This document shows positions 56,618 to 64,000 of a stretch of DNA of 64,000 nucleotides, piece by piece. The notes beneath the pieces were generated by a model. That model was not told where the DNA came from and searched no databases. It was given only the letters and a program-made list of their open reading frames with translations. Made by a program: the position numbers and the translations under genes. The stretch is from NCBI GenBank assembly GCA_027492035.1, contig JAOZFT010000020.1, forward strand, positions 75,071 to 139,070. Direction: 5' to 3'. This DNA comes from Thermoproteota archaeon. GTDB taxonomy: Archaea > Korarchaeota > JAOZGF01 > JAOZFZ01. How positions within the stretch are numbered: the stretch's first letter is position 1; each line of letters opens with the position of its first letter.

Positions 56618-57706
56618 TTACTTTGTTTCATTTACGGCTTTGTTCATTTTTCTAAGGTATTGTATTGCGCATTTATAGGTTGGGAAGCTTCTTAAGCCGC
56701 ATTCAGGGCCTACATAAGGTATTTTTTCAGCTCCAAAGTATTTAGTTAAATTCTTTATTCTTTCCTTTATTGATTCTTCTTTTTCCAGGAAGGTTTCAGG
56801 TTTTGTTTCCCCCTTCCTTATTTTGTTCCATATGTTCCCCACTTCTTGCATAATTTCTGTTTTTTTCAGGTTCGGTTTTTCTTTTTTCAATTTGTTCATT
56901 ATTAGTTTGTCGAAGTCGGTTATGCAAATGCTCCCTTTAAGTTTTTTCTTTCTTTTCTCTAACTGTTCCTTCGTATAGAGTGATTTGTAAAGTGGGTCTT
57001 CCACGTGGGATTCAACAATGTTTAGTGAGTTGATTTCCCAGAAAAGTTTGTCTGACGTGCTGTGAAGGTGAATACCTGTTTCAACCCCTTTATCTTTGCA
57101 GTTTTTAAATATTTTCTCCCAGGCCTTCTTCAGTTTCTCCCTTCCCTTTGCACCGAAATCTATCAGTGGATCATCTATTAAGCCAAAGGTTGGTTCATCC
57201 AAGGTGAAAAATGTAACCTGGCCATATTTCTTCTTGAAAATGTTTTTTTCCGATATTTCCGCTAAAGTTTTCCCTAATTCCTGGATTAGGGATGGATTTC
57301 TATAAGAGAAAAGCTGAGATAAAGTGTAAGGTCCTGTTACACAAACTTTAACGTTGAAAAAACCTGTTTTTTCATATATTTCGCTTGAAAATTCTTTTAT
57401 GGCTTTAACTTCCGGTATTTCACTTACTCCAGGTTTAAGTGAAATTTTGCCTATGGACACGTATCCTTCCTTGATTTTTTCTACACCATCCATCATTTCA
57501 AGAAACATTTCGTTCATGTTTCTGAATTGGGGATAGTTTGGAATGTTGAGGCCTGTTTCGATTTTGTCGATGAAGGAGTCAACCGTTTTTTTGACGAAGT
57601 ATTCATGTTCCTTGTCTTCAACCATGTAAGATAAGGCTTCTTGGAGAAACCTGTCCCTCTTCCCTTCGAAAGGTAGGCTTCCCACGTCTAAAGTTTTTAT
57701 TTCCAT
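56618..57706 (-). CDS. MetE-like methyltransferase with an altered zinc site
   Basis: A 362-residue single-domain protein of the archaeal cobalamin-independent methionine synthase family. It begins VGSLPF, has LDEPTF in the barrel, E232 in IVESHVED and C336 in GPECGLRSF. The usual His-x-Cys zinc pair appears as H213-L-H215 (GIHLHSTS), a Cys to His change. The methyl donor in archaea is a corrinoid or methyl-H4MPT-derived group. Substrate may differ from homocysteine. ATG start. Followed by the lipoate ligase-like gene upstream with a 35 bp gap. Confidence 0.8.
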   Translation of the reverse strand: MEIKTLDVGSLPFEGKRDRFLQEALSYMVEDKEHEYFVKKTVDSFIDKIETGLNIPNYPQFRNMNEMFLEMMDGVEKIKEGYVSIGKISLKPGVSEIPEVKAIKEFSSEIYEKTGFFNVKVCVTGPYTLSQLFSYRNPSLIQELGKTLAEISEKNIFKKKYGQVTFFTLDEPTFGLIDDPLIDFGAKGREKLKKAWEKIFKNCKDKGVETGIHLHSTSDKLFWEINSLNIVESHVEDPLYKSLYTKEQLEKRKKKLKGSICITDFDKLIMNKLKKEKPNLKKTEIMQEVGNIWNKIRKGETKPETFLEKEESIKERIKNLTKYFGAEKIPYVGPECGLRSFPTYKCAIQYLRKMNKAVNETK

Positions 57707-57741
57707 TTAAGGTTCACCTTCAAAGGGTTATTTTTTGAATT

Positions 57742-58809
57742 TTAACCCTGTAATTTTCTCTTGGTTTTAATTATTGCTTCCACCAAATCTTTCGGTGTTG
57801 CACCGAAAATTTTTAAATCTGTTTCAGCCATAACTTTCTCTATTTTGTTTTTCAAGATTTTTTCTTGGATTAGGGTTCCTATTAATTCTTGTTCAAGCTT
57901 GGTTAGGGCACCTGTGTATGGTTGAGTGAAGAAGTCGCCTGAAATTGAGATTTCACTTATTTTATTTCCATGAATCTCCACAGTTACCCTAATAAGCTTC
58001 TCTGCTTTATGTGTCACTTCACAAACATAGATTCCTCCTCTGACTTTTATGCATCTTGTTTCTGCTGCTTCCTCAAAAAGTTTTTTGTGGGTTATCTTTT
58101 TCCTGAAAATCCATTCTTTACTTTCCCTTTCTTCCAGAAGAGTTCCAAAGTATTTCTTTTCTTTACTTGTTAAAGTTCCTGCTTCAAATTTTATGCCAAG
58201 TTCTTTTTCGAACCCTTCCACAAGTTTCTTCTTGACTTCTTCTCTTGGCGGTTTAAAACCCAATTCATTTTTTAATGAAGTGAGCCATTCATTCATCGAC
58301 TTAGCCAGTTTATTTCTGAATTTTTCATTTGGAACCTTTAATATTTGAGTCATTAATTCAGTTGGGGCTTCAAGTAAAATATCGCCAACTAAAACATTTG
58401 CGTTTTCAACAGTTAAGGCTCCATTAGCTGAGATTTTCTTGTTACGAGTTAAAACGTCATTTATTGGTTTATAAACAGCTTCTAAACCGTAGCTGTGGAT
58501 AACGTAGATCACAGGTTTAAGAAATTTCTCGTAAAATTTAGGGATGTTTTTGGGGCATTCAGGGTTTCCTCTGTTGATCATTATGAAGTAATCTTGTTCC
58601 CAAGGTCCGTCAAGAATTGCTCCACCACCAACTGACCTTCTAACGATGTCAAACCCTTTTTCTTTACAGTAACTTATGTTTATTTCTCTTTCAACTACTT
58701 GGTGGTAACCTATGTTTACAAATGGTTTTTCTGGGTGGTTCAGCAACAAAGTGTTTGGAGCTTCACCTCTGCCAACAGCTAAACCTATTGCTTCATATAG
58801 GTTAGTCAT
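57742..58809 (-). CDS. lplA: Lipoate-protein ligase A-like protein, 5' end unclear
   Basis: At least 355 residues. The catalytic fold has IVRRSVGGGAILDGPWEQ with the RRxSGGGAVxH-like loop (His replaced), VLVGDILL and the LplA C-terminal accessory domain (about 225-355). It attaches lipoate or octanoate, or is a biotin/lipoate-like paralogue. Coding continues upstream of ATG 58809: SWRLIDLGAVNGYQ fits the family N-terminus in the same frame up to 58896, yet there is no ATG, GTG or TTG there. A non-standard start or a frameshift is likely. Confidence 0.75.
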   Translation of the reverse strand: MTNLYEAIGLAVGRGEAPNTLLLNHPEKPFVNIGYHQVVEREINISYCKEKGFDIVRRSVGGGAILDGPWEQDYFIMINRGNPECPKNIPKFYEKFLKPVIYVIHSYGLEAVYKPINDVLTRNKKISANGALTVENANVLVGDILLEAPTELMTQILKVPNEKFRNKLAKSMNEWLTSLKNELGFKPPREEVKKKLVEGFEKELGIKFEAGTLTSKEKKYFGTLLEERESKEWIFRKKITHKKLFEEAAETRCIKVRGGIYVCEVTHKAEKLIRVTVEIHGNKISEISISGDFFTQPYTGALTKLEQELIGTLIQEKILKNKIEKVMAETDLKIFGATPKDLVEAIIKTKRKLQG

Positions 58810-59068
58810 TTGGTATCCGTTAACAGCCCCCAGGTCTATTAAGCGCCAAGAATCTTTTTCAGGTTTTACATTCCTTTTAACACGCTCCTGCCTCCCTTAA
58901 GGATTAAGTTAAACAAAAAAGGTTGTGTTTAATTTTGAAAAACATGTAATTGTTTAGTTGTATAAAAAAAGTTTGTGCAGCTTCATTTTTTTCTCTTTTT
59001 TGAGTTGATGCTTGTAAACAGCAACTCTTGCTCGGTTTTTCCTGTCTCTCAAGGTTCTTCTTCCCAAT
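58810..59068. other. Upstream of lplA, partly coding-like
   Basis: The first 87 bases read as the missing N-terminus of the lipoate ligase in frame, with GGGAGGCAGGAG near its 5' limit. The remainder is A+T rich noncoding DNA. Confidence 0.4.
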
Positions 59069-60235
59069 TTATTTCTCCGAAACTTTTCTTTTGAAGAATT
59101 CTTTCATTCTTTTCAATCCTTCAATTAACTCTTGATTTTTAAGTGCGTAGCAGATCCTTATGTTTCGGAAGCCTTCTTTTTCAAACATTGTACCTGGGGC
59201 TACAGCCACTTGGGCTTCTAGTATCAACTCTTTGGTTAATGTTTCAGAGTCTAAACCGTAATTGCTTATGTCGGGGTAAATAAAGAATCCCCCGTAAGGT
59301 TTTTGAAACTTTAATTTTTTAATTTCACCCAAAGTTTTCAAAGTTATTTTCCTTTTTTCGCTGCATTCTTTAACCATTTTCCTTAAATAAGGGAAGGGAT
59401 CTTCTAAAACTTTAATGCAAGCCTTTTGGACAAAAGTAGCTGGACCTGATACACTGTGTTGCTGGATGACATCCATGGCTTCAATTAATTCCTTTGAACC
59501 AGCTGCGTAACCTATTCGCCAACCTGTCATTGCGAAAATTTTAGAGAAACTTTCAATTAAAATTGTTCTCTCCCTTGCTTCTTCAAAGTTTAGGGGGGAA
59601 TAATGTTTCTTTCCTTCATAAACAAGGGGCCAATCAATTTCGTCTGAAAGAACGTAGAAGTTGTGGTCCACAGCTAAATCTACAATCAGTTTTAAATCTT
59701 CCTTGTTTAAAAGTCCACCCGTGGGGTTGTTGGGCGTGTTAACAACTAAAACCTTTGTTCTGCAAGTTACAGCTTCCTTAATTTTTTCTTCATCCAGCTT
59801 AAAGGGGGGGAGGGTAGGTACTTCCACAACTTCCCCGTTCAAAATCAATGGAATAGATTTGTAGGTAGGCCAGTAAGGTGACAAAAGAATCACTTGGTCT
59901 CCTGGTTCCAGTACAGCGGAGAAAAAGGAGAAAATGCCGAATTTTCCTCCAGGCACAATTATTATTTCGTTTTCAGGGTTGAAAAACAAGTTTCTAGCTT
60001 CTTTAATAAATTTCGAAACAGCTTCTCTTAACTCGTACAGTCCTCTAGTTGGGGCGTAATGGATAAATCCCTCATTTAAAGCTTTAACAGTGGCTGGTAT
60101 GGCTGTTTCAGGTGGGTTGAAGTACGGCTGAGCCACATCAAACCTTATAACTCCACCCTTTTCTTTCTCAACTTTCCTTATTAATTCATTAAAAGAAACA
60201 GGTGAAGCGGGTAGGTGTGAGAAGTTACGCACCAT
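59069..60235 (-). CDS. Class I/II aminotransferase (PLP)
   Basis: A 388-residue fold type I aminotransferase. The PLP lysine is K232 in SFSKIFAMTGWRIGY, and the substrate-carboxylate Arg is near the C-terminus (RNIRICYA). NTPNNPTGG and LSDEIDWPLVYEG hold the other PLP contacts. It is an aspartate/aromatic or other amino acid aminotransferase. ATG start with AAGGTG upstream. Confidence 0.9.
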   Translation of the reverse strand: MVRNFSHLPASPVSFNELIRKVEKEKGGVIRFDVAQPYFNPPETAIPATVKALNEGFIHYAPTRGLYELREAVSKFIKEARNLFFNPENEIIIVPGGKFGIFSFFSAVLEPGDQVILLSPYWPTYKSIPLILNGEVVEVPTLPPFKLDEEKIKEAVTCRTKVLVVNTPNNPTGGLLNKEDLKLIVDLAVDHNFYVLSDEIDWPLVYEGKKHYSPLNFEEARERTILIESFSKIFAMTGWRIGYAAGSKELIEAMDVIQQHSVSGPATFVQKACIKVLEDPFPYLRKMVKECSEKRKITLKTLGEIKKLKFQKPYGGFFIYPDISNYGLDSETLTKELILEAQVAVAPGTMFEKEGFRNIRICYALKNQELIEGLKRMKEFFKRKVSEK

Positions 60236-60443
60236 TCAGTAGCACCTTGAACACAAAAAATTTTAAAAACCTTTGTTTAAAAGGGCTTTTAAAAGGCAGT
60301 GTTAAGACAATGCCCTTTAATGTTAAAAAATTTCTTTGTTTTAAAAAGCTTTTTCAAGAAATTTCATGGAAGTTTGAGAGCTGCAGCAGAAAACTTTTTT
60401 AATTTACGAAAAACTTACGCTTCTGTTTTTATTGGTTACAGGT

Positions 60444-61283
60444 TTAGAGGGGTAGTTTCAGCCACGTAAATACACCCATCATTTTCAAAGCCATATACAC
60501 CATTACAGCTATAAATATGTATTTCAGGTTTTTACCAGATATTTTGTGTGCAGTAAAGGCTCCAACTTGGGCCATAGGCACACTTGTAGCTGCTAATAGA
60601 ATCCACTGTAACAAGTTAACGTACCCAATTGAGTAGGGTGGTAAAGAAACACTGCTTCTACCTATTGTGGCTAAACCGTAGTAGATATACGCCAAAACCC
60701 CTCCTATAGAGGTGAAAATCATTAAGGCAGTTGAGGTACCTACTGCTTGATGCATACGGAACTTCAGCGCTAAAACCATAACTGGAACCATTAACACCCC
60801 TCCCCCTATGCCTATTAATCCACAGGAAAAACCAAGAGGGGTAGCCCATAAAATGTACGGAAGCATGTTTTCAGGTGGTTTTTCCTCTACCTTGACAGGT
60901 TTAGCTGTTAGCATCCTGACGGCACCGGCCAGTATAGCTGCTCCAAAAGCTACCTTAAGAATTTGTCCAGGAAGTATTTGAGCAACATATGCCCCAATCC
61001 AGGAAGTTACAGCCCCTGTTACACCCATTGCGACACTTTGTCTCCATAATACAGTGCCTTTTTTGCTGTGTCTATAGGAGCCACTTATTGCAGTAGGTAA
61101 AACAACCGCTAAGTTTGTTCCGAATGCTGTCAATATAGCTACTTTGATGCTGAAACCTTCAGCCAGTAACACATAGTACTGTACAGGTATCATTATGAAA
61201 CATCCACCTACACCTAACAACCCAGACGCAAAACCTACACCTAACCCAGTTACGAGTAAGGCCGCAGCGTAAATCCAAAACAT
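60444..61283 (-). CDS. TauE/SafE (TSUP) anion exporter
   Basis: A 279-residue membrane protein with about eight helices. The two repeat motifs GLLGVGGCFIMIPVQYYVL and GLIGIGGGVLMVPVMVL are complete. It exports sulfite, sulfonates or related anions by family membership. ATG start with GGTG upstream. It is an intact relative of the frameshifted gene at 17676. Confidence 0.88.
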   Translation of the reverse strand: MFWIYAAALLVTGLGVGFASGLLGVGGCFIMIPVQYYVLLAEGFSIKVAILTAFGTNLAVVLPTAISGSYRHSKKGTVLWRQSVAMGVTGAVTSWIGAYVAQILPGQILKVAFGAAILAGAVRMLTAKPVKVEEKPPENMLPYILWATPLGFSCGLIGIGGGVLMVPVMVLALKFRMHQAVGTSTALMIFTSIGGVLAYIYYGLATIGRSSVSLPPYSIGYVNLLQWILLAATSVPMAQVGAFTAHKISGKNLKYIFIAVMVYMALKMMGVFTWLKLPL

Positions 61284-61413
61284 AGTAAAACACCTTTTAG
61301 TTTTTCTTTAAGGAAGAGTAACATAAAAATATTTAAAAATTTTTATATTTCTTTTTCAAGAAAAATCTAAAAAAAGTAACATTTTAAACTCAGCTGAAGC
61401 CTTAATGTAAACC

Positions 61414-61752
61414 ATGCCCCCGAAAAATTTGCTTGAGAAGGCTTTAGTCAGTTACTGTGGAATTTGTTGTTCACTTTGCCCACTTTACACCTTGAAACAA
61501 TGTCCCGGATGTGCTGAGTTGTTTAAGATGCATGGTAAATGTGAAATAGTGAAATGTGCACAATCCAGAAACGTTGATTTCTGTTTTACCTGTCCAGAAT
61601 TCCCTTGCAAATTGTTTGAGGAAGGATTTGACTTGAACTTTGATGAAATCCCTGAGTATGAAACAATTAAGCTTGGCACAGTTAAATGGAAACCTTACAG
61701 TGAAGAATTTATTCACTACATAAAAACGTTTAAATCTGAAAGAGAAAACTAG
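61414..61752 (+). CDS. DUF3795-type cysteine-rich protein
   Basis: A 112-residue protein with ten or more cysteines: SYCGICCSLCPLY, CPGCAELF, CEIVKCAQ, CFTCPEFPCKLF. The pattern matches DUF3795, thought to bind zinc or iron-sulfur. Function unknown. ATG start; no Shine-Dalgarno is obvious. Confidence 0.8.
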   Translation: MPPKNLLEKALVSYCGICCSLCPLYTLKQCPGCAELFKMHGKCEIVKCAQSRNVDFCFTCPEFPCKLFEEGFDLNFDEIPEYETIKLGTVKWKPYSEEFIHYIKTFKSEREN

Positions 61753-61882
61753 TACTGAACATTTTTCAAAGGTTCTGCAGCCGAAAAAGTTTGGGAATAA
61801 AAACTTGAAACCGGAAGATTTTGCACAGTAGGAACTATTTCAAAGGATTAATGTTCTTCAGTGTCTTGATTTTTTTGAAATT

Positions 61883-62782
61883 TTAAAGTAAGTAACTAAC
61901 CACCAGCAAAGCTTGAGTTACTAAAACCATGATGACATTTTGTTTTAAAGCTTCAGTTAATTTATTTAAGGAATTGTAGTGTTTTAAGGTTACACTGCAT
62001 GCCTTGTAAGCGAAAGGAACAGTTGCCAAGGACGCTAAAGCAGTTAATGGCATAAGTTTTGAAATAACAAATAAAATTATTGATATATACGAAACTGTCG
62101 TCAAGGCAGTGTAAAGTTTGCTGGCTTTTCTTCTTCCCAAAAGAATAACTAAGTGTCTCCTTCCAACTTTTTCGTCTGCTTCAGCATCTGGGAATTGGTT
62201 TAACAAGAGAAGATTTGCTGTAAGTATGCCTGGGGCTATTGATGCAGCTAGGGGTTTTAAAATGTTGAAGTAACCAGCCTGTATAATGTAAGTCCCTAAA
62301 ACCATTAATGGGCCAAAGTTTAAGCCGGCGATGAATTCACCTAAGCAGTGCTTGGCGAAGTAATTCGTGTAAAACACTGCTGAAACAGCAGCTACAGCTA
62401 TGATTGGTAAAAGCAGTAAACCTTTAAGGTAAATAAAATAAAGACCTATAGCTAAGCCTGAAATGAAACTTGCCATGCCCATTTTAAACGTTGTTTCGGG
62501 GGAGATTAGTTTAGAAGTTAGAAGCCCGCTTCCGCCGCTGAAAGGAGTTTTCCTTCCACTATTTACAATTTCAGAATCTAAACCGCTTTTGTAATCAAAG
62601 TAGTCATTAAGAACGTTTACGCTTACGTGGGCAAGTAGAACCCCTGTTAATGTTAAGATGAAGAAGAGGGGGTTGAAAAAACCTTGACTATAAGCTACTG
62701 CTGCACCTAAAGAAACTAAAATTGTAGTTAAGAGAAGAAAGGGAGGCCTGGTTTCCAAGAAAAGTATTTTAAGGTCAGTCAT
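61883..62782 (-). CDS. UbiA-family prenyltransferase
   Basis: About 299 residues with nine predicted helices. The first Asp-rich motif is NDYFDYKSGLDSE and the second is PDAEADEKVGRRHLV, the MenA-like branch. It prenylates an aromatic or quinone precursor, or makes an archaeal lipid. ATG 62782, nine bases after AGGTG, is preferred; GTG 62794 is the longest option. Confidence 0.88.
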   Translation of the reverse strand: MTDLKILFLETRPPFLLLTTILVSLGAAVAYSQGFFNPLFFILTLTGVLLAHVSVNVLNDYFDYKSGLDSEIVNSGRKTPFSGGSGLLTSKLISPETTFKMGMASFISGLAIGLYFIYLKGLLLLPIIAVAAVSAVFYTNYFAKHCLGEFIAGLNFGPLMVLGTYIIQAGYFNILKPLAASIAPGILTANLLLLNQFPDAEADEKVGRRHLVILLGRRKASKLYTALTTVSYISIILFVISKLMPLTALASLATVPFAYKACSVTLKHYNSLNKLTEALKQNVIMVLVTQALLVVSYLL

Positions 62783-62952
62783 AAAATTCTTCACCTTTTA
62801 ACAACATCCCTGCTGCTTTTATTAGGTTATGTTTAGAGACAGGGAACCTTTAAAAAGTTTATTTCTTTGAGTGAATCTTCTGTTAAATTGAAATAAAATG
62901 TTTAATAAAAGTTTGATGTATGTCCTGAACTCAGCCCTAACTTTTTAAGTTT

Positions 62953-63516
62953 TCAACTAAGGGATTTTAACAGTCTTTCCCCTAGTACCTTCCTTAGTTT
63001 TTCTAAGTTTTCGCGGTATTCAGGTTCTTTGAGAGGAGTACAAGCTGAAAGTTTAACTTCTCCGTTAAGTAAACTGGAGGCAAAGGCTGAACATGCTTGA
63101 TACCCACATTTCCCGCAATTTATTTTCGGTAAACAAGCATACACTTTCAACCAAGAAATTTTGGAGACCTTAAGGATTTCCTGTTCACTTGGTTTACCCT
63201 TGTTCAAGTATTCATTGTAAGCTTTAGAAATTACTTTCTTAATTTTTTCAAGTATTTCTTGAGCTTCATTAATGTCTTTAGTGTTCGTTACAGCTACTGT
63301 GCCGTCTGGATGTAAAGTGACGAGTCTGTCCCAAACTCTTAACGTAAGTTTGTTTTCACTTTTGAAGTAGTTGCTTTTACCTGGTGGAAACATTAAATAA
63401 ATTGTTGAAATTAAGTCACTGAATTCTTTGTCCGCTTTAGCTATGAACCTAATATATCCTGGGGTTGTGAAACATGGTAGAACCTTCACTATCCTGAATT
63501 CATTAATATATTTCAT
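62953..63516 (-). CDS. Archaeal Fe-S protein with a CODH/ACS-type 4Fe-4S motif
   Basis: About 187 residues. The C-terminal motif CGKCGYQACSAFA with a later Cys in ACTPL is the PF04060-type 4Fe-4S site also found in CODH/ACS corrinoid subunits and RnfB-like proteins. The N-terminal part is an alpha/beta domain of unknown role. ATG 63516 follows AGGTGTTG; TTG 63570 is the longer option. The partner is unknown. Confidence 0.75.
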   Translation of the reverse strand: MKYINEFRIVKVLPCFTTPGYIRFIAKADKEFSDLISTIYLMFPPGKSNYFKSENKLTLRVWDRLVTLHPDGTVAVTNTKDINEAQEILEKIKKVISKAYNEYLNKGKPSEQEILKVSKISWLKVYACLPKINCGKCGYQACSAFASSLLNGEVKLSACTPLKEPEYRENLEKLRKVLGERLLKSLS

Positions 63517-63829
63517 GATCAACACCTGTCTCTGGTTTAAAGGTGTTTCCAAAGAAAGGTAATGTATCAATAAATCTAAAATTTAAATTATGTTGATATT
63601 TATATCTGCTCTAAAGAGAGAGATGTTGAACAAATTTTAAACTATTTTCTCATTTGCGGAAATTACTTACATTAATCGTAATTGTTCATCGGCGTGTTTT
63701 ACGGATGAAAGCGATGCTTAAGAATCCTTAGAGATAGGGTAAACTTGAAGGAAGACCTAAGGGGGAGGATATAACAAAGGCGACATTTAAAAAAGGGGGT
63801 TTCGAGTGAGGTTTCTGTCCACTGAGAAG

Positions 63830-64000
63830 TTACTCTGTGGGTACATAACCCTTAGAGAATCCCCAAATTATTTCATCCTTAAGGGATTTCCGCACCCATT
63901 TATGTATCAAGTAAAGGAAAGGAATAACCAAGGAAACAACGAATAAACCAAAAATGCCACTGTTCCAGAAACCATGAATAACTATTGCAATCACTAAACC
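63830..64000 (-). CDS. C-terminus of a PrsW/CAAX-type membrane protein (cut by window edge)
   Basis: A minus-strand frame entering from the right edge, 56 codons: VIAIVIHGFWNSGIFGLF, a further helix and a basic tail ending YVPTE. The IHGFWNS motif in a membrane helix resembles the final His motif of PrsW-type intramembrane proteases. Most of the gene lies outside the window. Confidence 0.6.
   Translation of the reverse strand, partial: GLVIAIVIHGFWNSGIFGLFVVSLVIPFLYLIHKWVRKSLKDEIIWGFSKGYVPTE

Noticed and set aside
1-64000. CRISPR array expected because of the CARF regulator.
   Set aside because: No regularly spaced direct repeats were seen anywhere in the window.

Overview
This 64 kb window is archaeal chromosomal DNA. 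Archaeal-only or archaeal-type functions include deoxyhypusine synthase, the HerA-NurA pair, an archaeal ValRS, TrpB2, Lrp-type regulators, the type IV GTP cyclohydrolase MptA, dihydromethanopterin reductase and a formaldehyde-activating enzyme. The DNA is A+T rich. TTG and GTG starts are common, purine-rich Shine-Dalgarno motifs precede many starts, and some promoters carry clear TATA boxes. A di-myo-inositol-phosphate-type synthase and a CCG/LUD iron-sulfur pair suggest a thermophilic anaerobe. The lineage cannot be fixed from sequence alone; a Bathyarchaeia/Thermoproteota-like or related uncultured group is a guess.

Layout. 0-8 kb: the end of a class I aldolase fused in frame to formaldehyde-activating enzyme, a lipoprotein with a barrel-like domain, a LutA/LutB-like pair, a UDP-sugar dehydrogenase, a secreted glycine-rich protein and a DUF2119-like protein. 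8-18 kb: a three-domain inositol-phosphate cytidylyltransferase/CDP-alcohol transferase, ArgF, an mptA-dmrX-DHPS-like methanopterin gene set, an M20 deacylase and deoxyhypusine synthase. 18-25 kb: a frameshifted TauE/SafE gene, an HD protein, an MtnA-type isomerase, an SDR, a 1.2 kb stretch of gene relics and a REC-PAS-PAS histidine kinase. 25-31 kb: herA with a mini-intein, overlapping nurA, a divergent CARF-HTH regulator and a second HTH protein. 31-45 kb: Mrp ATPase, MBL proteins including a COG1237 pterin-pathway type, ValRS, a radical SAM protein, a TlpA / 45-residue CxxC protein / NapH-like ferredoxin cassette, CoaBC, a nitrilase and TrpB2. 45-54 kb: an RNase HIII relic, an MFS transporter, an oxygen-defence set (Lrp, peroxiredoxin, FprA, desulfoferrodoxin), Ogg2 and an HsdR relic. 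54-64 kb: Tdh with an ATT start, an interrupted secreted protein, a MetE-like protein, a lipoate ligase-like protein, an aminotransferase, TSUP, UbiA and Fe-S proteins.

The main theme is C1 metabolism on a tetrahydromethanopterin-type carrier. MptA starts pterin synthesis; the DHPS-related, COG1237 and DmrX proteins fit later steps; and the fused Fae would load formaldehyde onto the carrier. The aldolase-Fae fusion is the most unusual element, because DHDPS/NAL-family aldolases can in principle release small aldehydes. A second theme is decay: TauE/SafE, the gene before ogg2, the secreted protein, RNase HIII, HsdR, an MFS fragment and several small relics all carry frameshifts or stops. Some single-base lesions could be sequencing errors; the RNase HIII and HsdR relics look truly degraded.

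No rRNA, tRNA, CRISPR array or intact insertion sequence was seen.
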